Positions 1 to 7,424 of a stretch of 64,000 bases of DNA are shown one piece after another; the stretch's first letter is position 1; every line of letters begins with the position of its first letter. A program made the translations under genes and the position numbers. Source of the DNA: GMQP-bins7 sp963776565 (lineage in GTDB: Bacteria; Actinomycetota; Thermoleophilia; Gaiellales; Gaiellaceae); NCBI GenBank assembly GCA_963776565.1, contig CAVZNF010000007.1, positions 1 to 64,000 of the forward strand. The letters are read 5' to 3'. The notes under the pieces were generated by a model. It saw only the letters and a program-made list of their open reading frames with translations, had not been told where the DNA came from and made no database searches.

Positions 1-412
1 CGAGCCCGTCGTGCGCGGACGTGATGCCGAGCGCCTGGGTGAGCCTCCCCGGCCCGGACGCGAGCAAGCGGACGTCGTCCAAGCTACGCCGCTCGCGCAT
101 CTCCCCGACGCCGTGCGTCGGCTCGACCGCGCGCAGGAGGACCGCCGCGCCGATCGCCTCGTCTGCGCAGACGACGTTTGCGCACCAGTGGATCCCGTAC
201 GAGCGGTAGACGTACAGCCGACCCGGCGGCCCGAACATCGTCGCGTTCCGGCGCGTCCGCCCTGCGAACGAATGGCTCGCCGGATCATCCGGCGCATACG
301 CCTCAGTCTCGACGATCGTCCCTCCGACGCCGTCGACGAGGAGCGTCCACCCGACGAGCTCCCGTGCGACGACGTCCGCGTCGCGCGCGAAGAACCCTCG
401 CGGAGGCGTCAG
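1..412 (-). CDS. mpg: 3-methyladenine DNA glycosylase (Mpg/AAG family), 3' end cut by window edge
   Basis: Base-excision repair glycosylase that removes alkylated purines. Reading the minus strand gives an uninterrupted protein with the family's hallmark stretches: ARELVGWTL, VETEAYAPDDPASH (containing the catalytic Glu region), GRTRRNATMFGPPG, YVYRSYGIHWCANVV and SGPGRLTQALGI. The gene runs off the left edge, so the C-terminus is missing. No ATG/GTG/TTG lies at the expected place; a CTG at 412 overlapping the TGA of the RemA-like gene is the best-placed start and would give translational coupling, but the start is uncertain. Family assignment is from motif recognition and is very clear. Confidence 0.9.
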   Translation of the reverse strand, partial: MTPPRGFFARDADVVARELVGWTLLVDGVGGTIVETEAYAPDDPASHSFAGRTRRNATMFGPPGRLYVYRSYGIHWCANVVCADEAIGAAVLLRAVEPTHGVGEMRERRSLDDVRLLASGPGRLTQALGITSAHDGL

Positions 413-759
413 AAGAGCGGCTCGGTCTCGGCTGGTCGTGCCGTCGCGGCGAGGAGCTTGCGCGCCCGACGCCCGAGGTCCCCGAGATCGACGCGACCTT
501 CCTCCGCCGCCGCAGCGAGACGCTCCGCGAGATCGAGCGCGCCGTCGAGCAGCGCCGAATCTCCGCCCTCATGGCCCATCTCGTGGAGGATCGTGCGCTC
601 GGTCCGTGACGCCACAAGCGGCTCGCCCACGCCTTCGACCCACACTAGCGTCCGGCGGCCGCCCCCTCGATCGTCTCCCGTAATGGGCTCGAGCGCGTAG
701 ATCTTGTCAGCGCGCGCGTACTTCCCGAAGCCGAGGAAGATCATCCGCGCCGGCGTCAT
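409..759 (-). CDS. RemA-like DUF370 family protein
   Basis: About 116 residues. The N-terminal 55 or so (IFLGFGKYARADKIYALEP, GGGRRTLVWVEG, SRTERTILHEMG) are a textbook DUF370 domain; in Bacillus the family member RemA is a DNA-binding activator of matrix genes. The C-terminal half is acidic/Ala-rich and is an extension beyond the core domain. I chose the ATG at 759, which overlaps the stop of the upstream membrane-protein gene as ATGA; an internal ATG five codons later is the other possible start. It sits between a membrane protein and mpg in one minus-strand run. Its DNA target and role here are unknown. Confidence 0.85.
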   Translation of the reverse strand: MTPARMIFLGFGKYARADKIYALEPITGDDRGGGRRTLVWVEGVGEPLVASRTERTILHEMGHEGGDSALLDGALDLAERLAAAAEEGRVDLGDLGRRARKLLAATARPAETEPLF

Positions 760-1638
760 GGAGCGGAGTATGACGGCCGCTTGTCCTCGCGGAGAAGAGC
801 GACGGTGGAGAGCACGGCAAGTGCGATGACGACCAACCAGATCGGGTTCGCCGAGGGCAGGATCGCCGACGGAATCCTCGCGTCCGTCCAGCCACGCTTC
901 ACGAATTGCTCGTTCCACGCGTCCTGGACGCAGTTGACCGCGCCATACGAGAGCATCAGCCCGAGATACGACGTGATCGCGATACGCAGGCCTCTCGTCT
1001 CTACGAAGACACGCGAGAGAAGCAGGGCGGTGATCAGCAGCAGCGCGCCGTCCTCACCGTGATGGTGGCCGAGGTGAACCGCGGCGATGAGCGTGCCGTC
1101 ATTCTCGGGGATGATCTCTTCCCCCATGAAGACGTCGCCGGGGAAGTGGAAGCCGAGCTCCGCGCTGAGCCAGGGCAAGGAGAGCAGGAGCACGACGGCG
1201 ACGATCGATCACGCGTGCGGTGTCCCACGGCCGTTGCGATGCGAGTGACGGGCCGGCGCGTCGCGTCGCCGCCACGGTCAGCCCAGCCGCGATCACAACT
1301 CCGAGCGCAGGGATCGCGTTCCCCCAGTGGGCGTCGAGGTTCTTCTGCTCGTTGAACCACGGAATCGTGGCGCACAATCCGATCGCGGGCGCCGCGACCC
1401 ACCACGCACTCCGAGGAAGGGCGGCCGCGGCGATCAGGACGAGTGCGATCGCGACAAGTCCGAACGGGAAGTTGACGAGCGTGAGCGCGCGACTGAGCCC
1501 GCCCGCGATTCCTTCCCTCGACACGTGGTACGTCTCGCTCGGGTCGATCCGGCTGTACGTCGTGACCACGCACAGGGCGACGAGGCCCCATAGCGCCCAC
1601 GCGGTGAGGGCCTCACCTTGAGACGGGCCGCGCGACAC
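756..1638 (-). CDS. multi-pass membrane protein of unknown function, reading frame broken near 1202-1210
   Basis: The GTG at 1638 shares its first base with the TAG stop of the DegT gene. The first frame encodes hydrophobic segments (ALWGLVALCVVTT, LTLVNFPFGLVAIAL, WWVAAPAIGLCATIP, IPALGVVIAAGLTVAA); after about 1210 the same protein continues in another frame (LLLSLPWLSAELGFHFP, GALLLITALLLSR, PIWLVVIALAVLS). The switch coincides with a tandem GATCGATC at 1203-1210; dropping one GATC restores a continuous membrane protein. A His-rich GHHHGEDG loop follows the break. I do not recognise a characterised family. The disruption may be an assembly indel or a real lesion. Confidence 0.6.
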
Positions 1639-2756
1639 TAGTCCAGGGATTCGCGGAGAGCGTCCGCGACATACGCCTGATCGTCCTCGGCGAGCCGCGC
1701 GTGGAACGGGATCGCGAGCGTGCGCGACGCGATCTCCTCGGCGACGGGGCACAGGCCGACGCGAAATCCGAAGCGATCCTGCATGTACGGCTGGAGGTGG
1801 ATGCACGGGAGGTAGCGCGCCGTCTGAACGCCGCTCGCGGAGAGCGACGCGATCACCGCCTCGCGGTCGGCGTGAGCGGGAAGCGTGACGACGTATACGA
1901 ACCACGAGCGCTCGTGGTCGGCGTCGTCAGCGCAGGGGAGCTCGAGCCCCGGCACGTCGGCGAGGAGCCGCGCGTAGCGGGCGGCAACCGCCGAGCGCGC
2001 CGTGAGAATCGCGTCGAGCTTCTCGAGCTGCCCCAGGCCGATCGCCGCGCCAATGTCGTCGAGTCGGTAGTTGAAGCCGAGCCGGGAGTGCTCGAGCCAC
2101 CCTCCCGAGTCGGCCCGGCCCTGGTTCCGGAGGCTCCGCAGCAGTAACCACTCGCTCTCCGAGTGGGTCGTCACCATCCCGCCCTCACCTGTCGTGATCT
2201 GCTTGTTCGGGTAGAAGGCGAAGGCCGCCGAGGGGCCCTGCGACGCGATCGGGGCGCCTTTGTAGCGAGCGCCGAGCGCCTCGCACGCGTCGTCGACGAG
2301 CGCGATGCCACGCGCGTCACAGAGCGCACGCAACTCGTCGAGCTCGCACGGATAGCCGTAGATATCGACAGCGATCACGGCCCGCGTGCGGTCGGTGATC
2401 GCGGCCTCAACCGCTGCAGGGGAGAGGTTCAGCGTTCGTCGGTCGATGTCCGCGAAGACCGGGGTCGCTCCCTCGTAGATCGCGCAGTTCGCCGACGCGA
2501 CGAACGAATACGGAGATGTGACGATCTCGTCTCCGGGGCCGACTCCCGCCGTGATGCAGAGCAGGTGCAGCCCCGCCGTGCCGCTCGAGACGGCCGCGGC
2601 GTACGGCGCTCCGACCGCCTCCGCAAACGCCTCTTCGAAGCGGTCGATCGTCGGGCCGAGCGAGAGCCGCCCCGAGCGGAGCACGTCGGCAACGAGCTCT
2701 TCCTCCCGCTCGTCGAGCCAGGGCAGCGAGAGCGGGATCGTCCGGACGGACGCCAC
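1638..2756 (-). CDS. DegT/DnrJ/EryC1/StrS family PLP-dependent aminotransferase
   Basis: 372 residues, normal for the family, which transfers amino groups to keto-sugars or related substrates. Visible signatures are the N-terminal PLSLPWLDEREEELVADVL, the substrate loop SSGTAGLHLL, the ALVDDACEALGA Asp that holds the PLP pyridine nitrogen, and the PLP lysine in FYPNKQITTGEGG (about residue 188). It begins 3 nt after ilvE and ends on the start codon of the next membrane protein, so it is in an operon with them. No nucleotide-sugar genes lie nearby, so a sugar substrate cannot be assumed. Confidence 0.88.
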   Translation of the reverse strand: MASVRTIPLSLPWLDEREEELVADVLRSGRLSLGPTIDRFEEAFAEAVGAPYAAAVSSGTAGLHLLCITAGVGPGDEIVTSPYSFVASANCAIYEGATPVFADIDRRTLNLSPAAVEAAITDRTRAVIAVDIYGYPCELDELRALCDARGIALVDDACEALGARYKGAPIASQGPSAAFAFYPNKQITTGEGGMVTTHSESEWLLLRSLRNQGRADSGGWLEHSRLGFNYRLDDIGAAIGLGQLEKLDAILTARSAVAARYARLLADVPGLELPCADDADHERSWFVYVVTLPAHADREAVIASLSASGVQTARYLPCIHLQPYMQDRFGFRVGLCPVAEEIASRTLAIPFHARLAEDDQAYVADALRESLD

Positions 2757-2759
2757 GTG

Positions 2760-3686
2760 CTATGCCGTGGACGGCGACATCTCAACCACGTCGAGCCAGT
2801 GGCTCCAGCGCTCGCTGCGCCCGTGCACGGTGTCGAGATAGGCCGTCTGCAGCTCGCGCGTCACAGGCCCCACACCGATCTCGCGGTCGTCGACCGCGCG
2901 CACTGGCGCCACCTCCGTCGCGGTCCCGACCATGAATACCTCGTCTGCGAGATAGAGATCGGTGCGGATGAGGAGCGTTTCCTCGACACGGTGGCCGAGG
3001 TCCTGGGCGATCTGGATGACCGTGTCGCGCGTGATGCCGGGAAGGATCGACATTGCGAGCGGCGGGGTGTGGATGACTCCATCGCGCACGACGAAGATGT
3101 TCTCGCCCGGCCCGTCGGCGACATAGCCGTCGTGGGAGAGCATGATCGCCTCGTCGTAACCGGCGCGACGCGCCTCCATCGTCGCGAGCATCGAGTTCAG
3201 GTAGATGCCGGTCGCCTTCGCCACGTGCGGGATGACGTTCGGGCCAACGCGCTCCCAGCTCGAGATCTTTGCCGAGATGCCCTGCGCCTGGCTCTCGTCA
3301 CCGAGGTAGGCGCCCCACGGGAAGCTGATGATCACGACGTCGACCGGGTTCCCGGTGGAGGCTACGCCGAGCTCGCCGTAGCCGTAGAACGCGATCGGCC
3401 GCAGGTAGCACGATGCGAGCCCGTTGGCCGCGATGACGTCGTGCGCGGCCGAGCGGATCTCCTCGAGCGAGTACGGGAGGTCCATGTACAGGACCTTCGC
3501 CGAGTTCTGCAGGCGCACGAGGTGGTCGGTCAGGCGGAACACCGCCGGTCCCTTTGGCGTGTCGTAGCAGCGAATGCCCTCGAATACGCCGGAGCCGTAG
3601 TTGAGCCCGTGCGAGGCGACGTGGATCTTTGCGTCCGCCCAGTCCACGAGCTCGCCGTTCATCCAGATCTTCTCGGTCTCTTGCAT
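2760..3686 (-). CDS. ilvE: branched-chain amino acid aminotransferase
   Basis: 308 residues, typical of class IV aminotransferases. It interconverts Leu/Ile/Val with their 2-oxo acids using 2-oxoglutarate/glutamate. Motifs: GLNYGSGVFEGIRCY near the N-terminus, YLRPIAFYG, the PLP lysine in IPHVAKATGIYLNS, YDEAIMLSHDGYVADGPGENIF, and the C-terminal GTATEVAPV. These match bacterial IlvE better than the related D-amino-acid transaminase or PabC. The upstream gene on this strand is ybaK-like (4 nt away) and the downstream gene is a DegT aminotransferase, so the three are probably co-transcribed. Confidence 0.92.
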   Translation of the reverse strand: MQETEKIWMNGELVDWADAKIHVASHGLNYGSGVFEGIRCYDTPKGPAVFRLTDHLVRLQNSAKVLYMDLPYSLEEIRSAAHDVIAANGLASCYLRPIAFYGYGELGVASTGNPVDVVIISFPWGAYLGDESQAQGISAKISSWERVGPNVIPHVAKATGIYLNSMLATMEARRAGYDEAIMLSHDGYVADGPGENIFVVRDGVIHTPPLAMSILPGITRDTVIQIAQDLGHRVEETLLIRTDLYLADEVFMVGTATEVAPVRAVDDREIGVGPVTRELQTAYLDTVHGRSERWSHWLDVVEMSPSTA

Positions 3687-3690
3687 CGGG

Positions 3691-4206
3691 TCAGCTCTCC
3701 TTCGGTCTAGAAGAATCGTAGGTTCGCTCGGTGACGACGTCCATCGGCCGCGCCCGCGTCAGTCGCCCGAGCTCGCTCGGGCTGATCGCGAGCATGTGCC
3801 GTGACGATCCGGCGCCCGCCCATACGAGCGAGTGCCGGTACAGCGCGCGCTCCATGAGCGCTTCGTCGATCTTCGGGAGTGGAAAGGGCGCGACGGCGCC
3901 GGGCGCGAAGCCGGTGGCTTCCTCCACCTCGGGCGCCTTCGCCACCCGAGCAGACTCCGCGTCGAGGGCGCGAGCGACCTTCTGCGGGTCGCACCGACGG
4001 TCTCCCGGAACGAAGACGACGACCGGGCGCTCGTCGCAGACGAGCACGAGCGACTTCACGATCTGATCGAGGTCGCAGCCAGCTGCCGTAGCCGCATCCT
4101 GCGCGGTCGGCGTGCCTTCGGGGAACTCGTGGATGCGCGACTCGACACCCGATTCGCGGAGGAAGGAGGACACCCGTTCGACGGGCTCCGGCCAGGCCCC
4201 TACCAC
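3691..4206 (-). CDS. YbaK/EbsC family aminoacyl-tRNA deacylase
   Basis: 171 residues starting at GTG 4206. The fold is recognisable from GTPTAQDAATAAGC, DQIVKSLVLVCDERPVVVFVPGDRRCD and GFAPGAVAPFPLP, the order seen in YbaK/ProX-type domains that hydrolyse mis-charged aminoacyl-tRNA (for example Cys- or Ala-tRNA(Pro)). The lysine in IVKSL corresponds to the conserved active-site lysine of the family. It is a stand-alone editing domain, not the insertion of a prolyl-tRNA synthetase. It lies between the methyltransferase gene and ilvE on the same strand. Confidence 0.85.
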   Translation of the reverse strand: MVGAWPEPVERVSSFLRESGVESRIHEFPEGTPTAQDAATAAGCDLDQIVKSLVLVCDERPVVVFVPGDRRCDPQKVARALDAESARVAKAPEVEEATGFAPGAVAPFPLPKIDEALMERALYRHSLVWAGAGSSRHMLAISPSELGRLTRARPMDVVTERTYDSSRPKES

Positions 4207-4229
4207 GCCCGCAGCCTACCTCTCGGAAG

Positions 4230-4697
4230 TCAGTAGACGAAGGGAACGAGCCGAAAGCGGACGCGAGCGCTGTATTCCGCGTACGCGGGATAGCGAGGGG
4301 CGAGGAAGCGCTCCTCGACCCTTGCCTTGAGCGCCCAGACGAGCGCCAGGATGCCAGCGCCGACGAGCGCCCACGGCGAGAGCGCGAGCGGGATGCCGCC
4401 GAAGACGAGGATCCCGCCGGAATAGACGGGGTGACGCACGAATGCGTACGGCCCGTCGTCGACGAGTTGACCGCCGCGCGCCGGACGCGGAAACGGCGTC
4501 ATGCTCGAGCCAAGGGCGCGTGCGGCGAGGATGACGACGAGCGTGCCGGACAGGAACAACAACGCCCCGAGAACCGATCGCCATGTCGAATCGCGGTCGG
4601 GCCAGGCGATCACCGCACCGACGATCGCCGCCATGAGCACGAACTGCAGCACGACCCATCCTCCGCCGCGCTCGCCGAGCTGAGGAACCTCAGCCAA
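4230..4697 (-). CDS. isoprenylcysteine carboxyl methyltransferase (ICMT)-like membrane protein
   Basis: 155 residues from a TTG start at 4697 that overlaps the last codons of serA by 8 nt. Three to four membrane segments are visible (VLQFVLMAAIVGAVIAW, LGALLFLSGTLVVILAARAL, SPWALVGAGILALVWALK). The family motif RHPVYSGGIL followed by ARVEERFLAPRYPAYAEY is the SAM-binding C-terminal half of the ICMT/PEMT-like fold. Bacterial members rarely methylate prenylcysteine; the actual substrate is unknown. Coupled translation with serA is suggested by the overlap. Confidence 0.8.
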   Translation of the reverse strand: MAEVPQLGERGGGWVVLQFVLMAAIVGAVIAWPDRDSTWRSVLGALLFLSGTLVVILAARALGSSMTPFPRPARGGQLVDDGPYAFVRHPVYSGGILVFGGIPLALSPWALVGAGILALVWALKARVEERFLAPRYPAYAEYSARVRFRLVPFVY

Positions 4698-6270
4698 GCG
4701 AGATGAACCGCACGTCGTCGAATCCGGACGCCCCGACACGTTCGACGAGTTCGGGGGGCGCAGACGAGTCGATGGAGAAGGCCATGAGCGCCTTGCCGCC
4801 CTCGGTCGTGCGCGACACCGCCATGTTCGCGATGTTGACGCCGGCCTCGCCGAACATCGTTCCGACCTTCCCGATGATGCCCGGCACGTCGTCGTACGAC
4901 AGGAACGCCATATGCGGCGCGAGCTCGATGTCGATCGAGAACCCCAGCGCGCCGGCGAGGAACAGGCGGTGCTCGGGACCGACGGTCGTCCCGGCCACCT
5001 CGACTTCCTGCGCTCCCGCGCCGACCACGACGCGGACGAGGTTCGTGTAGTGCTGCGCTGCGGCAAAGCGCTGCTCGGAGACGTCGATCCCGCGCTCGGC
5101 CGCGATCAGAGGCGCGTTCACCTCGTTCACCGCCTCGTCGACTCGACCCTGGAACGCGCCGTTCAGCGCTGCGACCGTCAGGAGTCGCGCGTCGTGCTCC
5201 GAAAGCGGGCCGTGGACGGCGACCGTGATGCGGGAGGGCCACGCGTCCGCGAGCGCCATCGCAAGGCGGCCGAGCTTCGCTGCGAGCGGAACGAACGGGC
5301 CGAGGATCTCGAGCTCACGCGGGTCGACGACCGGGATGTTGACCGCCGTCCGGACGACGTCCCCGTCGAGCGCTGCCGCAACCTGCTCCGCGATCACCAC
5401 ACCGGCCCGATCCTGTGCCTCGGCCGTCGAGCCCGCGAGGTGCGGTGTCACGACGACCTGTGGAAGTCCGAGCAGAGGGCCTGAGTATGGCTCCGTCTCG
5501 AAGACGTCGAGTGCAGCGCCGGCGACCCTCCCGTTGCCGATCGCCGCGACTAGCGCGTCCTCGTCGACGAGGCCTCCTCTGGCCGCGTTGACGATCCGCA
5601 CACCGTCCTTCATCTGCTCGAAGGCAGACGCATCGAGGAGCCGCCGTGTCTCGTCGTTCAGCGGAAGATGAAGCGTGATGACGTCGGCCTGGGCGTAGAC
5701 CTCCTCCAGCGAGCCGGCCGATTCGACACCGAGCTCGCGGAACCGATCAACGGCCACGAACGGGTCGTACGCCACGACGCGCATCTCCAGCCCGAGCGCG
5801 CGATGTGCGACCTGGCGACCGATCCGTCCCAGTCCGAGGACACCGAGCGTCTTCCCCGACAACTCGATTCCCGTGAAGCGCGCGCGATCCCAGGTTCCGG
5901 CCGTGAGCGCGGCGTGCGCCTGGGGGACGTTCCGGGCGAGCGCGAGGAGGAGCGCGATCGCATGCTCGGCAGCGGAGTCGACGGTCGACTCGGCGGCGTT
6001 CGCGACGACGATCCCGCGGCGGGTTGCCGCCTCGACGTCGACATTGTCGACGCCGACGCCTGCCCGTCCGATCACCTTGAGGCGGCGCGCATGGTCGATG
6101 AGAGACGCGTCGATCGTCGTCGCCGAGCGAATGACGATCGCGTCGTAGTCGACGATGATCGAGGCGAGATCCGACTCCGAGTCCTCGACGACGTCGAAGC
6201 GCTGCCGGAGGAGCTCGAGGCCGGAGTCGGCGATCGGCTCGCGGACGAGGACGCGGAGTCGCTCAGACAC
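4690..6270 (-). CDS. serA: D-3-phosphoglycerate dehydrogenase
   Basis: 526 residues, matching the long actinobacterial-type SerA with ASB and ACT domains. It oxidises 3-phosphoglycerate to 3-phosphohydroxypyruvate, the first step of serine synthesis. Seen: GRAGVGVDNVDVEAA, the Rossmann loop LGLGRIGRQVA, DVITLHLPLNDETRRLLDA, NAARGGLVDEDAL, and TPHLAGST (the catalytic His usually lies in PHLGAST). The C-terminal segment ending in DVRFISLG is an ACT domain for serine feedback. I chose GTG 6270, giving VSERLRVLV, because it overlaps the aminotransferase stop by 8 nt; an upstream ATG at 6333 would add an arginine-rich tail unlike the family. Confidence 0.93.
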   Translation of the reverse strand: MSERLRVLVREPIADSGLELLRQRFDVVEDSESDLASIIVDYDAIVIRSATTIDASLIDHARRLKVIGRAGVGVDNVDVEAATRRGIVVANAAESTVDSAAEHAIALLLALARNVPQAHAALTAGTWDRARFTGIELSGKTLGVLGLGRIGRQVAHRALGLEMRVVAYDPFVAVDRFRELGVESAGSLEEVYAQADVITLHLPLNDETRRLLDASAFEQMKDGVRIVNAARGGLVDEDALVAAIGNGRVAGAALDVFETEPYSGPLLGLPQVVVTPHLAGSTAEAQDRAGVVIAEQVAAALDGDVVRTAVNIPVVDPRELEILGPFVPLAAKLGRLAMALADAWPSRITVAVHGPLSEHDARLLTVAALNGAFQGRVDEAVNEVNAPLIAAERGIDVSEQRFAAAQHYTNLVRVVVGAGAQEVEVAGTTVGPEHRLFLAGALGFSIDIELAPHMAFLSYDDVPGIIGKVGTMFGEAGVNIANMAVSRTTEGGKALMAFSIDSSAPPELVERVGASGFDDVRFISLG

Positions 6271-7411
6271 GTGCGGGATCGCGATACGCCTCGAGCGCGC
6301 GCGCCGCGGCGACGCCGGGCTCGATCGCGGCACCGCGCTCCGCCAGGAGCGTCTCGACAGCGGTGAGCGCCGTCGTGATGTCGAGCACGTCGTAGTAGCC
6401 GATGTGGCCGATGCGAAACATCCGCGTTCCGAGCTCTCCGTGAGCGCCGGCGACCGTGATTCCGAAGCGATCGCGCAGCTCGAGGACGAGTTCCTTCGCG
6501 TCGACCCCTTCCGGCGTGAGGATCGCGGTGACGACGGCCGAGCGCTCCTCGTCGGGCGAGAACAGCTCGAGGCCCATCGCCTTGACTCCCTCGCGGCACG
6601 CCCGACCGAGAGCAGCGTGGCGCGCGAAGGCGGCGTCCAGCCCTTCGTCGAGGAGCATCGCGAGGGCGGCGTCTAGGGCGGCGACGAGCGTGACCGCGGG
6701 AGTGAACGGGGTAGAGCCGGACTCGAGCGCGGCGCGCATGCGCTCCCAGTCGAAGTAGTAGCGCGGCATCGACGAACGTCGCGCCCGCTCCCACGCACCG
6801 TCGGAGATCGTCGCGAGCGAGAGCCCGGGCGGCGTCATCAGCGCCTTCTGCGATCCGGCCACGACGACGTCGAGACCCCATGCGTCGGTCTCGAGCGGCA
6901 CGGCACCGAGGCTCGACACCGCGTCGACCACCACAAGCGCGCCGGTATCCCGGGCCACACGCGCGAGCGACTGCACATCCGCGACGACGCCGGTCGACGT
7001 CTCGGAATGGACGAGGACGACGACCTCCGCGCCCGTTTCGCCGAGGCGGGAGCGGAGGTCGTCCGGCTGCGGCGTCTCCCCCCAGGAGTACCGAAGCTCG
7101 TGTACGTCCGCGCCCAAGGCCGCCGCCATGCTGCACCAGCGGTCGCCGAACGCTCCCGCCGTGACGACGAGCACCGGCTCGCCCGGCGAGAGGAGGTTCA
7201 CGATCGCCGACTCGAATGCACCGGATCCGGACGCCGTGTAGAGAAGGACCTCGTTCTGCGTCCGGCAGACCTCTTGCAGCCGACCGAGTGTCCGCAGCAT
7301 CAGCTCTCGGAAGTCCGGCCCACGGTGATGGATGACGGGCGCAGCGCCCGCTGCGAGCACCTCGGGCGGCACCGGGGTCGGCCCGGGAGCCATGAGGTAG
7401 CGCTTCCTCAT
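6263..7411 (-). CDS. class V aminotransferase (serine/alanine-glyoxylate type), probable serine-pathway partner of SerA
   Basis: 382 residues with the class V layout: MAPGPTPVPPEVL at the N-terminus, IHHRGPDFRELM, SGSGAFESAIVNLLSPG, VHSETSTGVVADV, VVDAVSSLGAVPLE and the PLP lysine in AGSQKALMTPPGL. Members include alanine-glyoxylate and serine-pyruvate aminotransferases, and in several bacteria and archaea the class V enzyme paired with SerA does the phosphohydroxypyruvate transamination normally done by SerC. The 8-nt overlap with serA and shared strand support that role here, but substrate choice cannot be read from the sequence. Confidence 0.85.
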   Translation of the reverse strand: MRKRYLMAPGPTPVPPEVLAAGAAPVIHHRGPDFRELMLRTLGRLQEVCRTQNEVLLYTASGSGAFESAIVNLLSPGEPVLVVTAGAFGDRWCSMAAALGADVHELRYSWGETPQPDDLRSRLGETGAEVVVLVHSETSTGVVADVQSLARVARDTGALVVVDAVSSLGAVPLETDAWGLDVVVAGSQKALMTPPGLSLATISDGAWERARRSSMPRYYFDWERMRAALESGSTPFTPAVTLVAALDAALAMLLDEGLDAAFARHAALGRACREGVKAMGLELFSPDEERSAVVTAILTPEGVDAKELVLELRDRFGITVAGAHGELGTRMFRIGHIGYYDVLDITTALTAVETLLAERGAAIEPGVAAARALEAYRDPARV

Positions 7412-7424
7412 GGCGCGAGGGTAG

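Noticed and set aside
1638..2756. Sugar-nucleotide aminotransferase in a polysaccharide cluster
   Set aside because: No glycosyltransferase or nucleotide-sugar genes flank it; it sits with amino-acid genes.
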